NCBI RefSeq assembly: GCF_011386835.1
Contig: NC_088792.1
Coordinates: forward strand, 220,320,394-220,384,393
DNA: 64,000 nucleotides
From: Chrysemys picta bellii
Taxonomy: Eukaryota; Chordata; Testudines; Emydidae
Direction of reading: 5' to 3'
Shown here: piece by piece, positions 1 through 11,130 of the stretch
Position numbering within the stretch: the stretch's first letter is position 1
How the letters are laid out: every line of letters starts with the position of its first letter
Program-made: the position numbers and the translations under genes
Notes under the pieces: generated by a model
Databases searched by the model: none
Seen by the model: the letters and a program-made list of their open reading frames with translations, nothing else
Told to the model about the DNA's origin: nothing

Positions 1-1604
1 AGGAAGAGGAAGAGGATGAAACTTCTGGTCCTGAACCATCAATGTCACAGGACCCACATTTTCTCCCATCCTCCTCCTCTGAACCACACCTCATAACACA
101 AGGTGAACTGAATGACCTTGTCAGGGATTTGGAACTACCCGAGAGTAAGGCAGAGCTGTTGGGCTCCAGACTACAGCAATGGAATCTCCTGGCAGGTGAT
201 GTTAGGGTTTCCATGTTCCGTGACCGTCAAAAGGATCTTGTCCCATTCTTCTTCATGGAAGGTGATCTTGTAGCCTGCAACAACATTGATGGTGTGATGG
301 CAGCCCTCAACATCGTTCACGATCCAGATGAGTGGAGACAGTTCATTGATTCATCGAAGACGAGTCTTAAAGCTGTTTTACTGCATAATGGCAATGTTTT
401 GCCATCAATTCCAGTTGGTCATGCAGTCCATATGAAGGAAACCAATGACAACATAAAACAACTTCTGAGGTGCATAAACTATGACCAACATCAGTGGCAG
501 CTTTGTGGCAATTTGAAGGTTGTTGCTCTCTTGCTTGGTCTGCAGGCTGGATACACAAAGTACTGCTGTTTTGTCTGCGAATGGGATAGTCATGCAAGAG
601 ATTCCCACTACACCAAGAAAGATTGGCCACTCCGACAGTCATTGGAGCCTGGGAGGAGAAGTGTTCAGCATCCACCACTTGTTGAATCAAGGAAGATTTT
701 GTTACCACCCTTACACATCAAGCTGGGTCTGATGAAGAACTTTGTCAAGGCCATTGACAAAACACAAGCAGCTTTCAAGTACCTCCGTGGAAAATTTCCA
801 AGGTTAAGTGAAGCTAAGATAAAGGAAGGTGTCTTTGTTGGTTCTCAGATTTGTGAACTTCTTTGAGATGATGCATTTGACCATGCACTGCGTGGCAAGG
901 AAAAGACGGCATGGAAAGCTTTCCAGTTAGTGGCAATAAATTTTTGCAGAAACAACAAGGCAGACAACTACGGGTTGTTGGTGGAAAACCTCCTCAAGGC
1001 ATACAAAAGTCTTGGTTGCAACATGTCACTAAAGATACATTTTTTGCACTCTCATCTAGATTTTTTTCCACCGAACTGCGGAGCAGTGAGCGACGAGCAC
1101 GGCGAGCGATTTCACCAGGACATTGCAATGATGGAGAAACGCTATCAGGGCAAATGGAGCCCATCAATGTTTGCAGACTATTGCTGGACAGTGACAAGAG
1201 ATGCTCCATTTAATGAATACAAGAGAGAAGCCAAGAAGCGCCGAGTAGATACTGAATAGGACTAAACTATGTACATAATAGTTGTTTGCCTTTTGTTTCA
1301 TAATAAATTTTATTTATATAACCCTTTTGCTGATTTTTAAAGTGTTACATAAACAGGACAGATGAAATATTATCATGTAAAGCAACCATAAACACATGAA
1401 AAGACCTAGGTTTACAATTTATGATTAAAACTCTACTATCTACACAATATACATAGACATAAAATGTAAAAACTTAAATATCTTAGAAACAGTAGCCAAT
1501 CAGTTGTTTTAATTGTCATATTTGAATTCAGCACCTCAAAATACATAATAAATAGCACATTTTATCTCTGAAGCAGACGACTTCTCAAAAATTGTAGACC
1601 AGTG
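1..1604 (+). mobile_element. CMC (CACTA-type) DNA transposon, copy 1, left end outside window
   Basis: This is the 3' part of the same element that is complete at 38292-40840 in the opposite orientation. Similarity runs through the coding region and the AT-rich 3' tail and stops at 1604, where the sequence ends TGTAGACCAGTG. That is the reverse complement of the CACTGGTCTACA terminus of the complete copy. From 1605 the sequence is at once CR1-like (GTTGCCCTTTTCTGTACC, minus strand), so this copy appears to have jumped into an older CR1. The 5' end, its terminal repeat and the target duplication lie beyond the window. Confidence 0.8.
3..1259 (+). pseudogene. CMC-type transposase, copy 1, 3' part with in-frame stop
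   Basis: The reading frame is open from the window edge at position 3 (acidic run EEEEDETSG) to a TGA at 864-866. It then stays in the same frame from 867 to the TAG at 1257-1259. The second copy has CAA (Gln) at the TGA, so this is a single nonsense codon and not a frameshift. The ATG at 42 is internal and corresponds to residue 130 of the second copy. The protein closely resembles the second copy throughout. One change stands out: the second copy has Asp in its LCGDLKVV motif (residue 286), while this copy has Asn (codon 510-512). That Asp is a candidate catalytic residue. Together with the stop, this suggests the copy is dead. Confidence 0.8.
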
Positions 1605-2645
1605 CAATTTTTGTTGCCCTTTTCTGTACCTTTTCAATTCCAATATATCTTTTTTGAGATGGGGCGACCACGTCTGCATGCGGTATTCGAGATATGGGCG
1701 TGACATAGATTTATTTAGAGGCAATGTGATATTTTCTGACTTATTATCTATCCCTTTCTTAATGATTCCCAACATTCTGTTAGCTTTTTTGACTGCCGCT
1801 GCAAATTGAGTGGATGTTTTCAGAGAACTATCCACAATCGCTCCAAGATCCCTTTCTTGAGTAGTGACAGCTAATTTAGACCCCATAATTTTATATGTAT
1901 AGGTGGGATTATGTTTTCCAATGTGCATTATTTTGCATTTATCAACATTGAATTTCATATGCTATTTTGTTGCCCAGTCACCCAGTTTTGTAGATCCCTT
2001 TGTAGCTCTTCGCAGTCTGCTTTAGGCTTAACTATCTTGAGTAGTTTTGTGTTATCTACAAATGTTGCCATCCCACTGTTTACCCCTTTTTCCAGATCAT
2101 TTATGAATATGTTGAACAGTGCTGGTCCCAGTACAGACTCCTGGGGGACACCATTATTTACATCTCTCCATTCTGAAAACTGACCATTTATTCCTACCCA
2201 TTGTTTCCTATCTTTTAACCAGTTACCAATCCATGAGAGCCCTTCCCTCTTATTCCATGACTGCTTACTTTGCTTAAGAGCTTTTGGTGAGGGACCTTCT
2301 CAAACACTTTCTGAAAATCTAAGTACACAATATCCACTGGATTTCCCTTGTTCACATGCCTGTTGACCCCCTCAAAGAATTCTAGTAGATTGGTGAGGCA
2401 TGATTTCCCTTTCCAAAAACCATGCTGTCTCTTCCCCAACAAATTATGTTCATCTATGTGTCTGACAATTCTGTTCTTTACTATAGTTTCAACCAGTTTG
2501 CCTAGTACAGGCTTACTGGCCTGTAATTGCCAGGATCACCTCTGGAGCCATTTTTAAAAATTAGTGTCACATTAGCTATCCTCCTGTCATTTGGTACAGA
2601 AGCTGCTTTAAATGATGGGTTACAAACCACAGTTTGTATTAAATT
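1605..2645 (-). mobile_element. CR1-type LINE fragment, decayed reverse transcriptase
   Basis: Read on the minus strand this is the middle and C-terminal part of a CR1 reverse transcriptase, broken by stops and frameshifts. Visible pieces, in order, are SVPNDRRIANVTLIFKNGS and GNYRPVSL (about 2710-2510), a KRQHGFWKGKSCLTNLLEF block and VDIVYLDFQKVFEKVPHQKL (about 2440-2240), then FNVDKCKIMHIGKHNPTY with an ERDLGAIVD block and RPYLEYRMQTWSPHLKKDI (about 1955-1640). It ends abruptly at the terminus of CMC copy 1. It belongs to the same subfamily as the host CR1 at 28549-29995. Confidence 0.82.
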
Positions 2646-2699
2646 AATAGCAAAAGGAGGGGGGGAAACAAGGAAGATATGAGCACTCAGCAAAAAATG

Positions 2700-3998
2700 A
2701 CATGCTGAGAGCAAGAGAGACACAATGGGTGGCTTTTATTGGACCTATTTATGTTGGTGAGAAAGACAAGCTTTTGCGCTTAGACAGAGCTCATCTTCAG
2801 TTCTGGGAAACATGTTTAGAGTGTCACAGCTAAATACAAGGTGGAACAGATTGTTTAGCATCAGGAGTTAACACATATTTCAAGGTGAAGTGGCCCATTA
2901 ACACCCCTCCAGTCATATGGGGAGAACAAAGGGCGGAGGTTGTTAGTGGATTATAGATTGTTGTATTAAGCCATAAATCCAGTGTCTCTATTCAGTCCAT
3001 GATTTTTAGTGTCTTGCAAAGTTATGAATTTCAGCTCTCAGGTTCATCTTTTGAAAGTGTTGTGCAGGTTTCTTTTGAGGATGAGGACTGATAGGTCAGC
3101 TATAGAGTGATCGCTTTGGGGAAAGTGTTCACCCACAGGTGATATGGGCGGTTTTGTCTTTTATCATTATCTTGTGTGAGTTCAGTCAGACGTGTAGTGA
3201 TTGGCTGGTTTCACTCCAGGGTTACTGGGGTATTGAGTACACTGGATGAGGTATACCACATATTGTAATAGGCATGCGTAAGACCCAGGGATCTTGAAAA
3301 GTGTGTTTTGTGGGTATTGATCTTTGTAGCAGTGAAGATATGTCTGCAGATTTTTCATCTGTTGTTTTGATGGGGTCTGATGCTGCTTTGAGTTGGTGTA
3401 TCCTGGTCTGTGAGGAGCTTGCTTTTGATGATGAGGTTGGAGAGGTGGGGAGGGGGGTAGTTTGAAGGCCAGAAGAGGGGATTCAATAAAGATTTCTTTC
3501 TTTCAGGATGGGGTCCCCATTGAGTATCGGTTATAGTTGTTCGATGATACCCTGTACGGGTTCCAGTTTGGTGTGATAGTGACAATTAGGGGTGTGCGGT
3601 CAGAGGTTTTTATTTCTGTATTAAAGCAGGTTCTCTCAGAGTATTTGGGTGGCCTGTTCAAGGGTGTGATCTACTTCTTTGGTGGAGTCTCCTTTTATAG
3701 TGAAGGCAATTTTGAGTGTGTTAAGGTGCATATCCTAGACTTTCTCCTCAGAGCCTATTCTGTGGTATCTGAGTACCTGGCTATAGATAACGCATTTCTT
3801 GGTGTATTTGGGGTAGTTGCTGGATCTCTGAAGGAAGGTGTGGTGATCCATGGATTCTTGTATATAGTTGTCTCTAGGGTTCCATTGTTGAAGCTGATAG
3901 TGGTGTCCAGGAAGTTGAAGCTAGTGTGGGAGTGTTTCAGAGAGATTTTAATGAGCAAGTGATGGATGGTTCTTGAAGTTGTGGTGGAAATCTATATT
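2700..3998 (-). mobile_element. Penelope-like retroelement remnant (RT tail plus GIY-YIG endonuclease)
   Basis: On the minus strand, 3958-3755 encodes FLDTTISFNNGTLETTIYKN followed by TPRNALSIARYSDTTE. This is the typical end of a Penelope-like reverse transcriptase (FLD...TTIYRKPTD...). Further along, about 3585-3355 gives a PHPERKKSLLNPLFWPSNYP stretch and KLLTDQDTPTQSSIRP. About 3270-3200 shows a VVYLIQCT motif like the first strand of the GIY-YIG nuclease domain in these elements. Many stops and frame changes show it is long dead. The 3' end reaches about 2735, where the plus strand reads CTTTTATTGGACC. The left boundary is approximate. The opposite-strand open frame at 3537-3962 is a shadow. 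Confidence 0.75.
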
Positions 3999-4004
3999 GA
4001 GAAA

Positions 4005-6571
4005 AAAATTAATTACAGAACCAAAGGATATGAAGAGAAGAAATTATTTAATTGGCTGCACATCACTGCTAAGATCTGGGGTAACAAACGAGGAATTAGA
4101 ATTTATGAGCATTAATTCTGTCTAGTTGGTATTACAGAAACATGGGATGATTTGCACTATTGGAATATTAAAATCAATGGTTGCAACCTATTTAGGAAGG
4201 ATCAAATGGGCAAAAGGGGATGGGGAGTGGCACTCTGTGTAAAAATTCATAATTCAGAAGAAAATTATGTTATATATTTATTTTATTTTAATTAATTTAT
4301 GTATTTATGTATTTATTTATTTTAATGCTTCTGGATCAATATTCTAATAGGTAAGCACATGAGGAGGGTATAAGTTTTTGTCTGCTACAGACTACCAAAC
4401 CGCACAAGCGAACAGGATGACCACTTCTTATACATCTATCTATAATTTGTAGAGAAAAACAAAGCTTCATGAAAAACAAAGCTTCTATGAATCTATGATC
4501 ATGGGGGACTTCAATTTGAGTGACATATGTAGGAGGTTTCATGCTACCGGTACTAAAAGATCCTTGTAATTTTTAACCATTATAGATGACAATTTCCTAA
4601 CTCAAAAAGTGTTACAGCCAACATAGAGGAATTCTTTATTAGTCTGTTTCTCAACAGATAAAGAGAAACTGATCACAGAACTAAAAGATTAATGGTTGCT
4701 TAGGTTCATGTGATCATGATTTGAATACATTTATAGTGTGCAAGCAATATATATAATATACATTGTACTTTAATAGGACCAATTTCACAAAACTGAAAAC
4801 AATTATGAGCAAAATCATCTGAGAGGAAGAATATAATCACAAAAAATTATATGATAATTGGGAATCATTTAAGAACACCTTAGGAGATGGCTATAAAGCC
4901 ACAACCCCAAAATCGAGGAAGAAGGCTGTACTGGTTAAAGGGCAGGGCATATATAAATAAAACAGATGGAAAAATGGGTTAATAGTAATGAATATTAAGC
5001 AGAAGTTAGGAATTGTAGAAAATTGATAAGGGAAGCAAAGGGTCACAAGGAAAAATCTATGACCATCAGAGTTAAGGGCAATAAGAAGGAGTTTTTAAAT
5101 ATATTAAGAACAAAAAGAATCCTGACATTGGTGTTGGTCCATTATTAGATAGAAATGGTAGACATCAATAATAATGCAGAAAAGGCAGAAGTGTTCAATT
5201 AATATTTCTGTTCTATATTTGGGGAAAAACAGATGATATAGTCGCATTACCACTCTTGCCATTCCACTTGTATCTCTGGAAAGTGATAAACTGCTGCTAC
5301 TAAAGTTAGAATTTTTTTAATCAGCTGGTCCAGATAACTTGCAGCCTAGAGTCTTAAGTTAATGTTGATTTTCAATAACTCTTAGAGCACTGGGGGAGTT
5401 CTCAATGATTGGAAGAAAGCTAATGTGCCAATTTTTAAAAGGGATGACCTGGGTAATTTTAGGCCTGTCAGCCTGACATCGATCCCTGGTTAGATAATAG
5501 AACAGTTGATACAGGACTTGATTAATGAAGAATACAGAAGTTTAATGTGATTAATGCAAATCAACATGGGTTTATGGAATATAGATTCTGTCAAACTGAC
5601 ATACTAATAGGTCTTAAAATGTAGTTGTAAATGGGGAATAGTCAGTGAGCAGGTGTGTTTCCAGTGGGGTTCCACATGGATTGTTTCTTGTCCCTATGTT
5701 ATTTAACATTGTTGTCAATGACCTGTAAGAAAACATAAAATCATCATTGATAAAGTTTGCAGATGACACAGAAATTGGGAAGTGGTAAATAATGGAGAGA
5801 ATAGGTCACTGATTCAGAGCTATCTGGATCACTTTTTTAAGTGGGCTCAAGCAAACAATATGTGTTTTAATACAGCTAAATAGGAACAAAGAATGTAGGC
5901 CTTACTTACAAGATGGGGAACTCGATCCTGGGAAGTCTGACTCTAAAAAAAAAAAAATTGGAGGTCATGGTGAATAGTCGTTTGGACATGAGCTCCCAGT
6001 GTGACACTGTGGCCAAAACAGTGAATGCATTTCTTGGATTCATAAAGGAGGGAATCTTGAGTAGCAGTGGAGAAATTATTTTACCTCTATATTTCACAAT
6101 CGTATGGCTGCTGCTGGAATATTGTGTCCTGTTCTTGTGTCCAATTCTGGTATCCACAATTCAAGAAGGATGTTGAAAATTGGAGAGGGTTTAGAGAAGA
6201 GAATGATTAAAGGAATAGAAAACATGCGTTATATTGATAGACTCAAGAAATTCAATCAATTTAGCTCAAAAAAGAGAAGGTTCCGACTTTATAACAGTCT
6301 ATAAATATGTACATGAGGAACAAATATTTAATAATCCAATGTCTGGAAGTTGAAATTAGACAAATTAAGACTGGAAAAAAGGCCTACATTAACCATTGGG
6401 ACAATTTACCCAGAGTCATGGTGGATTCACTGATAAATTTTAAATCAAGATTGGATGCTTTTCTAAAAGATATACTGTAGGAATTGTTTTGGTGAAGTTC
6501 TATGGCCTCTGCCGTATAGGAAGCCAGACTAGATAATCAAAATAGTATCTTCTGGCCTTTGAATCTATGAG
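4005..6571 (+). mobile_element. CR1-type LINE, nearly full ORF2 length but heavily decayed
   Basis: Endonuclease traces occur at about 4115-4250 (a LVGITETWDDLHYWNIK-like block, then LFRKDQMGKRGWGVALCVK). Reverse transcriptase traces follow: a DWKKANVPIFKRDDLGNFRP stretch near 5410, ADDTEIG near 5760 and SSQCDTVAKTVNAFLGFIKE near 5990. A C-terminal tail runs PRVMVDSLINFKSRLDAFLK near 6410. The 3' end at 6500-6571 has the usual turtle CR1 tail (TATCTTCTGGCCTTTGAATC then TATGAGG). Frameshifts and stops are frequent and some of the middle is missing. It lies directly against the Penelope-like remnant. Confidence 0.78.
4268..4325. repeat. AT-rich low-complexity (TTTA)n tract
   Basis: A run of imperfect TTTA/TATT units lies inside the decayed CR1. 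It probably expanded after insertion. Confidence 0.7.
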
Positions 6572-6761
6572 GAAATTTGGACTCTGTTTTTAGATTCATT
6601 TGGATAAAAGACTTTCAGATTGCTGAAGGGATGCCCAAACTCCATTCCACCTAACTCCTCCTCCTTTGTCTCCCCTCCCTTGTACCTTCCTTTCCTATTT
6701 TCCAATTTCTTATTTTAGTACTATAATTCCCTCCCGAAAGTGTAATGTATATGTAGTATTA

Positions 6762-7557
6762 GAGTAAAAGCTGTTTTATCCAGCATGTTGGGGAAATGGG
6801 GGGGTACGCAGGTAAGTGCAAAATGCCGGTTAACTAACAGGGAGAGAGTTTGGGCATGGGTGGGGGTGAGGGGCTAGGGCATGGGAGGGTTGTGGGGCGT
6901 GGGGTCTGGAAGGGAGTCCGGGTGTGGGCGGGGGTGAGGGGCAATGGGTTGGAGCACGGGAGAGGGTGCGGGGGCATGGGCTCTGGGAGTTTGGGTGTGG
7001 GAGGGGGTGAAGGGCAGTGCATTGGGGTGCAAAGGGGGTGCGGGGCATAGGCTATGGGAGGGAGTTTGGGTGCGGGAGGGGTGTTGGGTGCTGGATCTCG
7101 GGGGATCTCACCTCAGGTGCTCGTGGCAATGTATCCTGGTTGCTCCTAGGTGGAGGTGCGGCAGGCAGCGCTGTGCACTGCCTCCACCTGCAGGTGCTGC
7201 CCTCACAGCTCCCATTGGCTGTGGTTCCCAGCCAATGGGAGTGGCGGAGTTAGCGCTCAGAGTGGGACAGAGGCAGTGCGCAGAGCCGCCTGCCACACCT
7301 CTGCCTAGGAGCAGCCAGGACACATCGCCGCTTACGGTGAGCCGCCTGAGGTGAGTGCCCCCCAAATCCAGCACCCCACACCCCGTCCCGCATCCAAACT
7401 CCCTCCCAGATACTGTGCTCTGCACCACCTCCTGCACCCCAACCCCCTGCTGGCCCTGCGCCAACCAAACTATAAACCCGAATTTCAATGAAGATCAGAA
7501 ATGCTGATTTATAGAGCTTTCCAGTTGATGAAGTGCCGGATAAAACAGCTTTTACTG
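6762..7557. mobile_element. Non-autonomous mariner/Tc1-type element, palindromic, 796 bp
   Basis: The left end GAGTAAAAGCTGTTTTATCC and the right end read in reverse, CAGTAAAAGCTGTTTTATCC, form a terminal inverted repeat of about 24 bp (one C to G change at the first base). TA dinucleotides flank it at 6760-6761 and 7558-7559, the target duplication used by Tc1/mariner elements. The interior is a long imperfect palindrome centred near 7225. Matching arms include the CACCTCAGG blocks near 7110 and 7350, and CTCCCATTGGCTG against CAGCCAATGGGAG. G-rich degenerate repeats fill 6840-7100. Long open frames here on both strands come from GC-rich composition and do not look like real proteins. Confidence 0.8.
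6840..7105. repeat. G-rich degenerate minisatellite inside the mariner-like element
   Basis: Imperfect units of roughly 40-60 bp contain GGGAGGG, GGGTGTGGG and GGGGCATGGG blocks, strongly strand-asymmetric (G on +). The many G-runs could form quadruplexes. The same type of core occurs in the TIR element at 36695-37446, but the termini differ. Confidence 0.6.
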
Positions 7558-7559
7558 TA

Positions 7560-8350
7560 CTTGGTTTTGTATTTTCTGGCCTTGCAGCTTTGAGGAGCTG
7601 TAAAATTGTATAGTTCTATTGGAGATCTCAGGAAATGTGTGGTATTTGGAAACATATAAATGCAAGAGATACTTTGAGCACAGTCTCAGTAATGAACATT
7701 AGAGAACTTCCTGCTCCTGGACATAGCAGAAACACAAATAGTCTTTTCCTGAGGCATTTTGACATTTTTGTGTCTGGTCCCAGTAAGGAGCCAAAATTCA
7801 TAAGAAAAAGGATGGGGGGGGGAAGAGTTTATAAGTTATCAGTTATTTCATAACTCAAAATATGCTTTGGTGGGTTTTGTGGTTTATTTTTATTTTAAGC
7901 AGTTTATTCATTCCCTAATTACAACTGAAAACATCAATGCTGATCATGACAGAAATACAAAGAGAAGGATTCATCTCATCTGGAGTATCTGAAATGAAGC
8001 AATTTGATTGTATAAAAGGATTGTATGTGCTTTGCTTGTTTTGTTTGTGTCTGTGTGTGTGTTGAACAGAGCTACTGGCTCTACATGAGTTTATCAGTAT
8101 ATTTTTACCCCAAATGCCCTCAACCTTGAGATTCCTGGTTATCTAGATCATACATAAATCTCTACAGAGTGGGTGCACCTTGTAATTTTCCAGAGTGTGA
8201 TTTCTGTGTAAGAGCTGCAGAGTGCCGAAACTTTGAAAAGTTAGGTTACCAGACCAGCTTCATTTTTACAAAAATCTTTTGATATAGAGAAATAATAATA
8301 GGTGTATACAACAATTTTGGCTGAAAAGTATGAGTTTACATATATATAAA
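7560..8350. other. Unique intronic sequence
   Basis: AT-rich sequence with a short GT run at about 8046-8062. Nothing coding or repetitive was recognised. Confidence 0.5.
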
Positions 8351-8535
8351 ACAAAAAATCTCCACTAGACCCAATCCAAATAATGTAATGATTGGATATG
8401 AAACAAAGTCAACATCTGAGGGATCAAACCCAGGCCCACTGGACTTACAAGCAATGACTGAATTTTTAATGGAGTGTTCTCTGTGCTTTTGATAGGCATT
8501 TATCAAGAGTCCACTTTTCAAATGTAATTGGACCA
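8351..8535. repeat. Unnamed dispersed repeat, copy A
   Basis: It matches 9651-9805 in the same orientation at an offset of about 1.3 kb. Shared blocks include CCCAATCCAAATAAT, ATATGAAACAAAGTCAA, AATGGA.TGTTCTCTG, AGGCATT.AT and CCACTTTTCAA. Divergence is considerable with small indels. It is either an old local duplication or two members of an unnamed repeat family. Confidence 0.6.
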
Positions 8536-8539
8536 TGGA

Positions 8540-9645
8540 AAATAATTGGTGGTAAAAGTAGTATTGTATTTAATGTTATAATCCCAGATCCTCGCTGCAC
8601 TAGTGCTCTATTTGGCTTTAGCCAATCTTTGTGCTCCTTTAATCCCATGGTTGGCTCCTAGATAAATTAACGACAGCCTTAGGGTTGCTCTACATTTCTC
8701 TGGCTTGTAGCTGCTGCTTAAAGACAGATTATGAAGGAAGAGGGCTGTGACGGATGATGGAATAGACTTGGATATCACCTGGGATTCAGACTCACTGGGA
8801 GTGGGAAAATTATCAGCTGGATGCTTAAAACAGTTTTCTGGTGCATTTTTCTGGTGCCAGAATAGGAGCCAGGAGGTGGTTTTCATGCAAATATTTAATT
8901 CAAGGATCATATGAGCTGTAGATTCAGAAGATATAAATGTATTGTCTCAATTGAAAGACAAGTACATGATGTTTCTGTGGAAAATAAACCATTTAATTAC
9001 GAATATTGCTGGTTAAGATTAATTTTCATCCCAAACTTCATTGTAACCTCTCCCATACAGTATACACTTATTTCAAAGTTATGAAGTTAAGATCGCTGCC
9101 TTGTGCATATGCATTACAATAAATGATCACACAAAATTTCTCTAGTATAATATATATTTTAACTTTCTACAACTTTAGATACAAGATAAATCTCCTAATG
9201 TTTGTATGCCTTATGGAAAGTGTTATGGAAGTCAATTATATGCAAGATAGTCAACGAATGAATGAATGACTCCTGAGTTCTGCGTCATTTACTGTAGGTC
9301 TTAATAGATTCACCTTTCAGTGTAAAAATACTGCATACTACATTTCATTATCTGAGTTTGTAATTACATAGTATACTGTATAGTATATAGGCCAAAGGAG
9401 CAGAGTCAAGGTTGCTCATGCAATTTAAATATACGTTTCCTGTCTTTTGAAGATCGAATCACGTATCTCTCATGATGGAATTTCACAGGCTTTTCCTTCT
9501 AAACACAAGTTTGTCATTTGAAGCTATTTGTGCAGACACCTTTAAAAAAACCTTAATTTATGAAAGAGACTCAATGATTCACTTCTGTTAGTCAGTGGTC
9601 ACCTTAGGAAATGTGTTGCAATTCAAAACACACTTTATGAATGAG
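8540..9645. other. Unique intronic sequence
   Basis: AT-rich sequence between the two copies of the unnamed repeat. No gene or recognised element. Confidence 0.5.
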
Positions 9646-9650
9646 TCACC

Positions 9651-9805
9651 AGCAAAAAATCTTACCAATCCAATACCCAATCCAAATAATTTAGTTGCTG
9701 CATATGAAACAAAGTCAATAGCCAATGACCTGAATCTTAATGGAATGTTCTCTGAGCTTTTAGCAGGCATTGATTAGGAACCCACTTTTCAAGTATAATT
9801 GCCTC
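9651..9805. repeat. Unnamed dispersed repeat, copy B
   Basis: Second member of the pair with 8351-8535, lacking about 30 bp in the middle. The 60-aa open frames on both strands here are chance. Confidence 0.6.
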
Positions 9806-10140
9806 ATAAAAAAATATCATTTGTGTCACCGAGTGTGATGGGTCTGATAAAAATATTTTTGAACTGGTTAAGTTTTTAAAACACAAGTTTCTGCCTGCAT
9901 GGAATATGTTTAATGATAGGGGTTCCTTCAGTAATGAACTCCCTCCATTCTATTGGCACTATACATGTGTACACAACACAGATCTCTATTTTTCAATGTG
10001 AGTTACATACACAGAATGGGGCATTGATGCACCACGTATTACATTTTGTGCCCCTATGCCTTGGTATGAGTTATATCTCATTCATAATTACCAGAATGTA
10101 ACTCTCTAGACTAAATACAACAAAAATGTTGTACTTAATA

Positions 10141-10229
10141 AGAGGGTATTGAAAACAATATTAAGCAGAAGTAGATTCATTATACATTATGCAATTAGTA
10201 ATTAAAAGGCTGTTTTCACTGAGTAAATT
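10141..10229. repeat. Second unnamed repeat, copy A
   Basis: It matches 13981-14069 in the same orientation, offset 3,840 bp. Shared blocks are GGTATTGAAAACAATATTAA (GGATATTGAAAACAGTATTA in the other copy), ACATTATG.AATTAGTAATT and AAAAG.CTGTTTTCACT. Few indels over about 90 bp. Confidence 0.65.
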
Positions 10230-10349
10230 ACTATACATAGATATAATTTAAAGCATATTGGGTTCTTGGTAGACAGAATGGACAGTGAGTACTGATTCCA
10301 TCAGTGATATGTAGTGAATGATGTATTGGGGCTTGTTCCCCTCCTCCCC

Positions 10350-10366
10350 TCTCCCCCCCCCCCGCC
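10350..10366. repeat. Pyrimidine/C-run low complexity
   Basis: CTCTCCCCCCCCCCCG-type C-rich run within a C/T-rich stretch. Confidence 0.6.
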
Positions 10367-10504
10367 TCATTCAGGCACAGGGTCAACATAGTATGTGATT
10401 ATGTAATACAGTATGGCTATAGGACTGGTGATTGCTGTAGTTAATGTTTTCTATGCATTTCCATTACAATCCCTTTTTCATTCACAACTTTCTGAAATTT
10501 TACC

Positions 10505-10585
10505 AGGTCTGGGGTGAAATCCTGGCCCCTCTGAACTAAATAAGAATTCTGCCATTGACTTCATTGGGGTCTGAATTTCAGCCCT
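10505..10585. repeat. Small palindromic intronic element
   Basis: GGGGTGAAATCCTGGCCC at the left and GGGTCTGAATTTCAGCCC at the right are imperfect inverted copies around GCCATTGACTTCATTGG. This matches a short foldback recalled as common in sauropsid introns; family name not known. Confidence 0.5.
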
Positions 10586-10605
10586 CTCAGCTTTAAGAGT
10601 GTTGT

Positions 10606-10640
10606 GGTTTTTGTTTGTTTGTTTGTTTGTTTTCTGTAAG
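10606..10640. repeat. (GTTT)n simple repeat
   Basis: About seven GTTT units. Confidence 0.8.
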
Positions 10641-10654
10641 TAGTTCTGTCTCCC

Positions 10655-10830
10655 ATTTATAATAATATAATTGTTATTATTATTAATTTATTATTAGTGG
10701 TAGTAATAATATCACAGTAGCACCTAAAAATCTCAAATCAGGGATTTATGTCCCATTGTGGTAGGCACAGCACAAGCACTAATTAAAAAGGCAATGCATG
10801 CCCCAAAGATATTCTTCAGCATTTTGGAAA
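10655..10830 (-). repeat. Old interspersed repeat with (AAT)n tail
   Basis: Read on the minus strand it goes from a CTGTGCCTACCACAATGGGA block through TTTTAGGTGCTACTGTGATA into an (AAT)n-like tail. This resembles a widespread sauropsid repeat whose 3' end reads GGTGCTAC..AATACAAATAAT. A second tail fragment is at 31590-31640. Possibly the end of a MIR-like SINE or an old LINE. Confidence 0.5.
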
Positions 10831-11052
10831 CAACTGAAGGATAGAGAGTAGAAACCTGAAATGTGACAGTAAAATTACTGTTGTAGAAAATTGCATTGGA
10901 GTGTCCTAGTAAAATGTGTTGTATTGTGTAGGTCAAGGAAGCATATACAGAAAACATGTACACATGTGCGCACATGCACACACACAGACATTGCTATCTG
11001 TGAAGATATTCTGTTTGCTTTATTTTAATGTCATTTTAATTATGTCCATAAG

Positions 11053-11130
11053 ATCCTAAAATATAGGGCTGGAAGGGACCTTGAGAAGTCAACAAGTCCA
11101 GCCCCCTGGAGGCAGGACTAATTATACTTA
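11053..11130 (-). mobile_element. CR1 3' end fragment, first half (split by insertion)
   Basis: The plus strand reads CTAAAATATAGGGCTGGAAG, GGACCTTGAG and CCAGCCCCCTGGAGGCAGGA, the complement of a CR1 3' untranslated region. It resumes at 11349 after the 218-bp foldback element. The break point is marked by TATACTTA on both sides. Confidence 0.8.

Noticed and set aside
42..866. A separate 274-aa protein starting at ATG 42
   Set aside because: The frame is open upstream to the window edge, and copy 2 shows this ATG is internal; the stop at 866 is a nonsense codon.
3537..3962. 141-codon open frame on the + strand
   Set aside because: It is antisense to the Penelope-like coding remnant, which explains its low stop frequency.
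7108..7488. 126-136 codon frames on both strands
   Set aside because: They lie in the GC-rich palindrome of the mariner-like element and have biased composition only.
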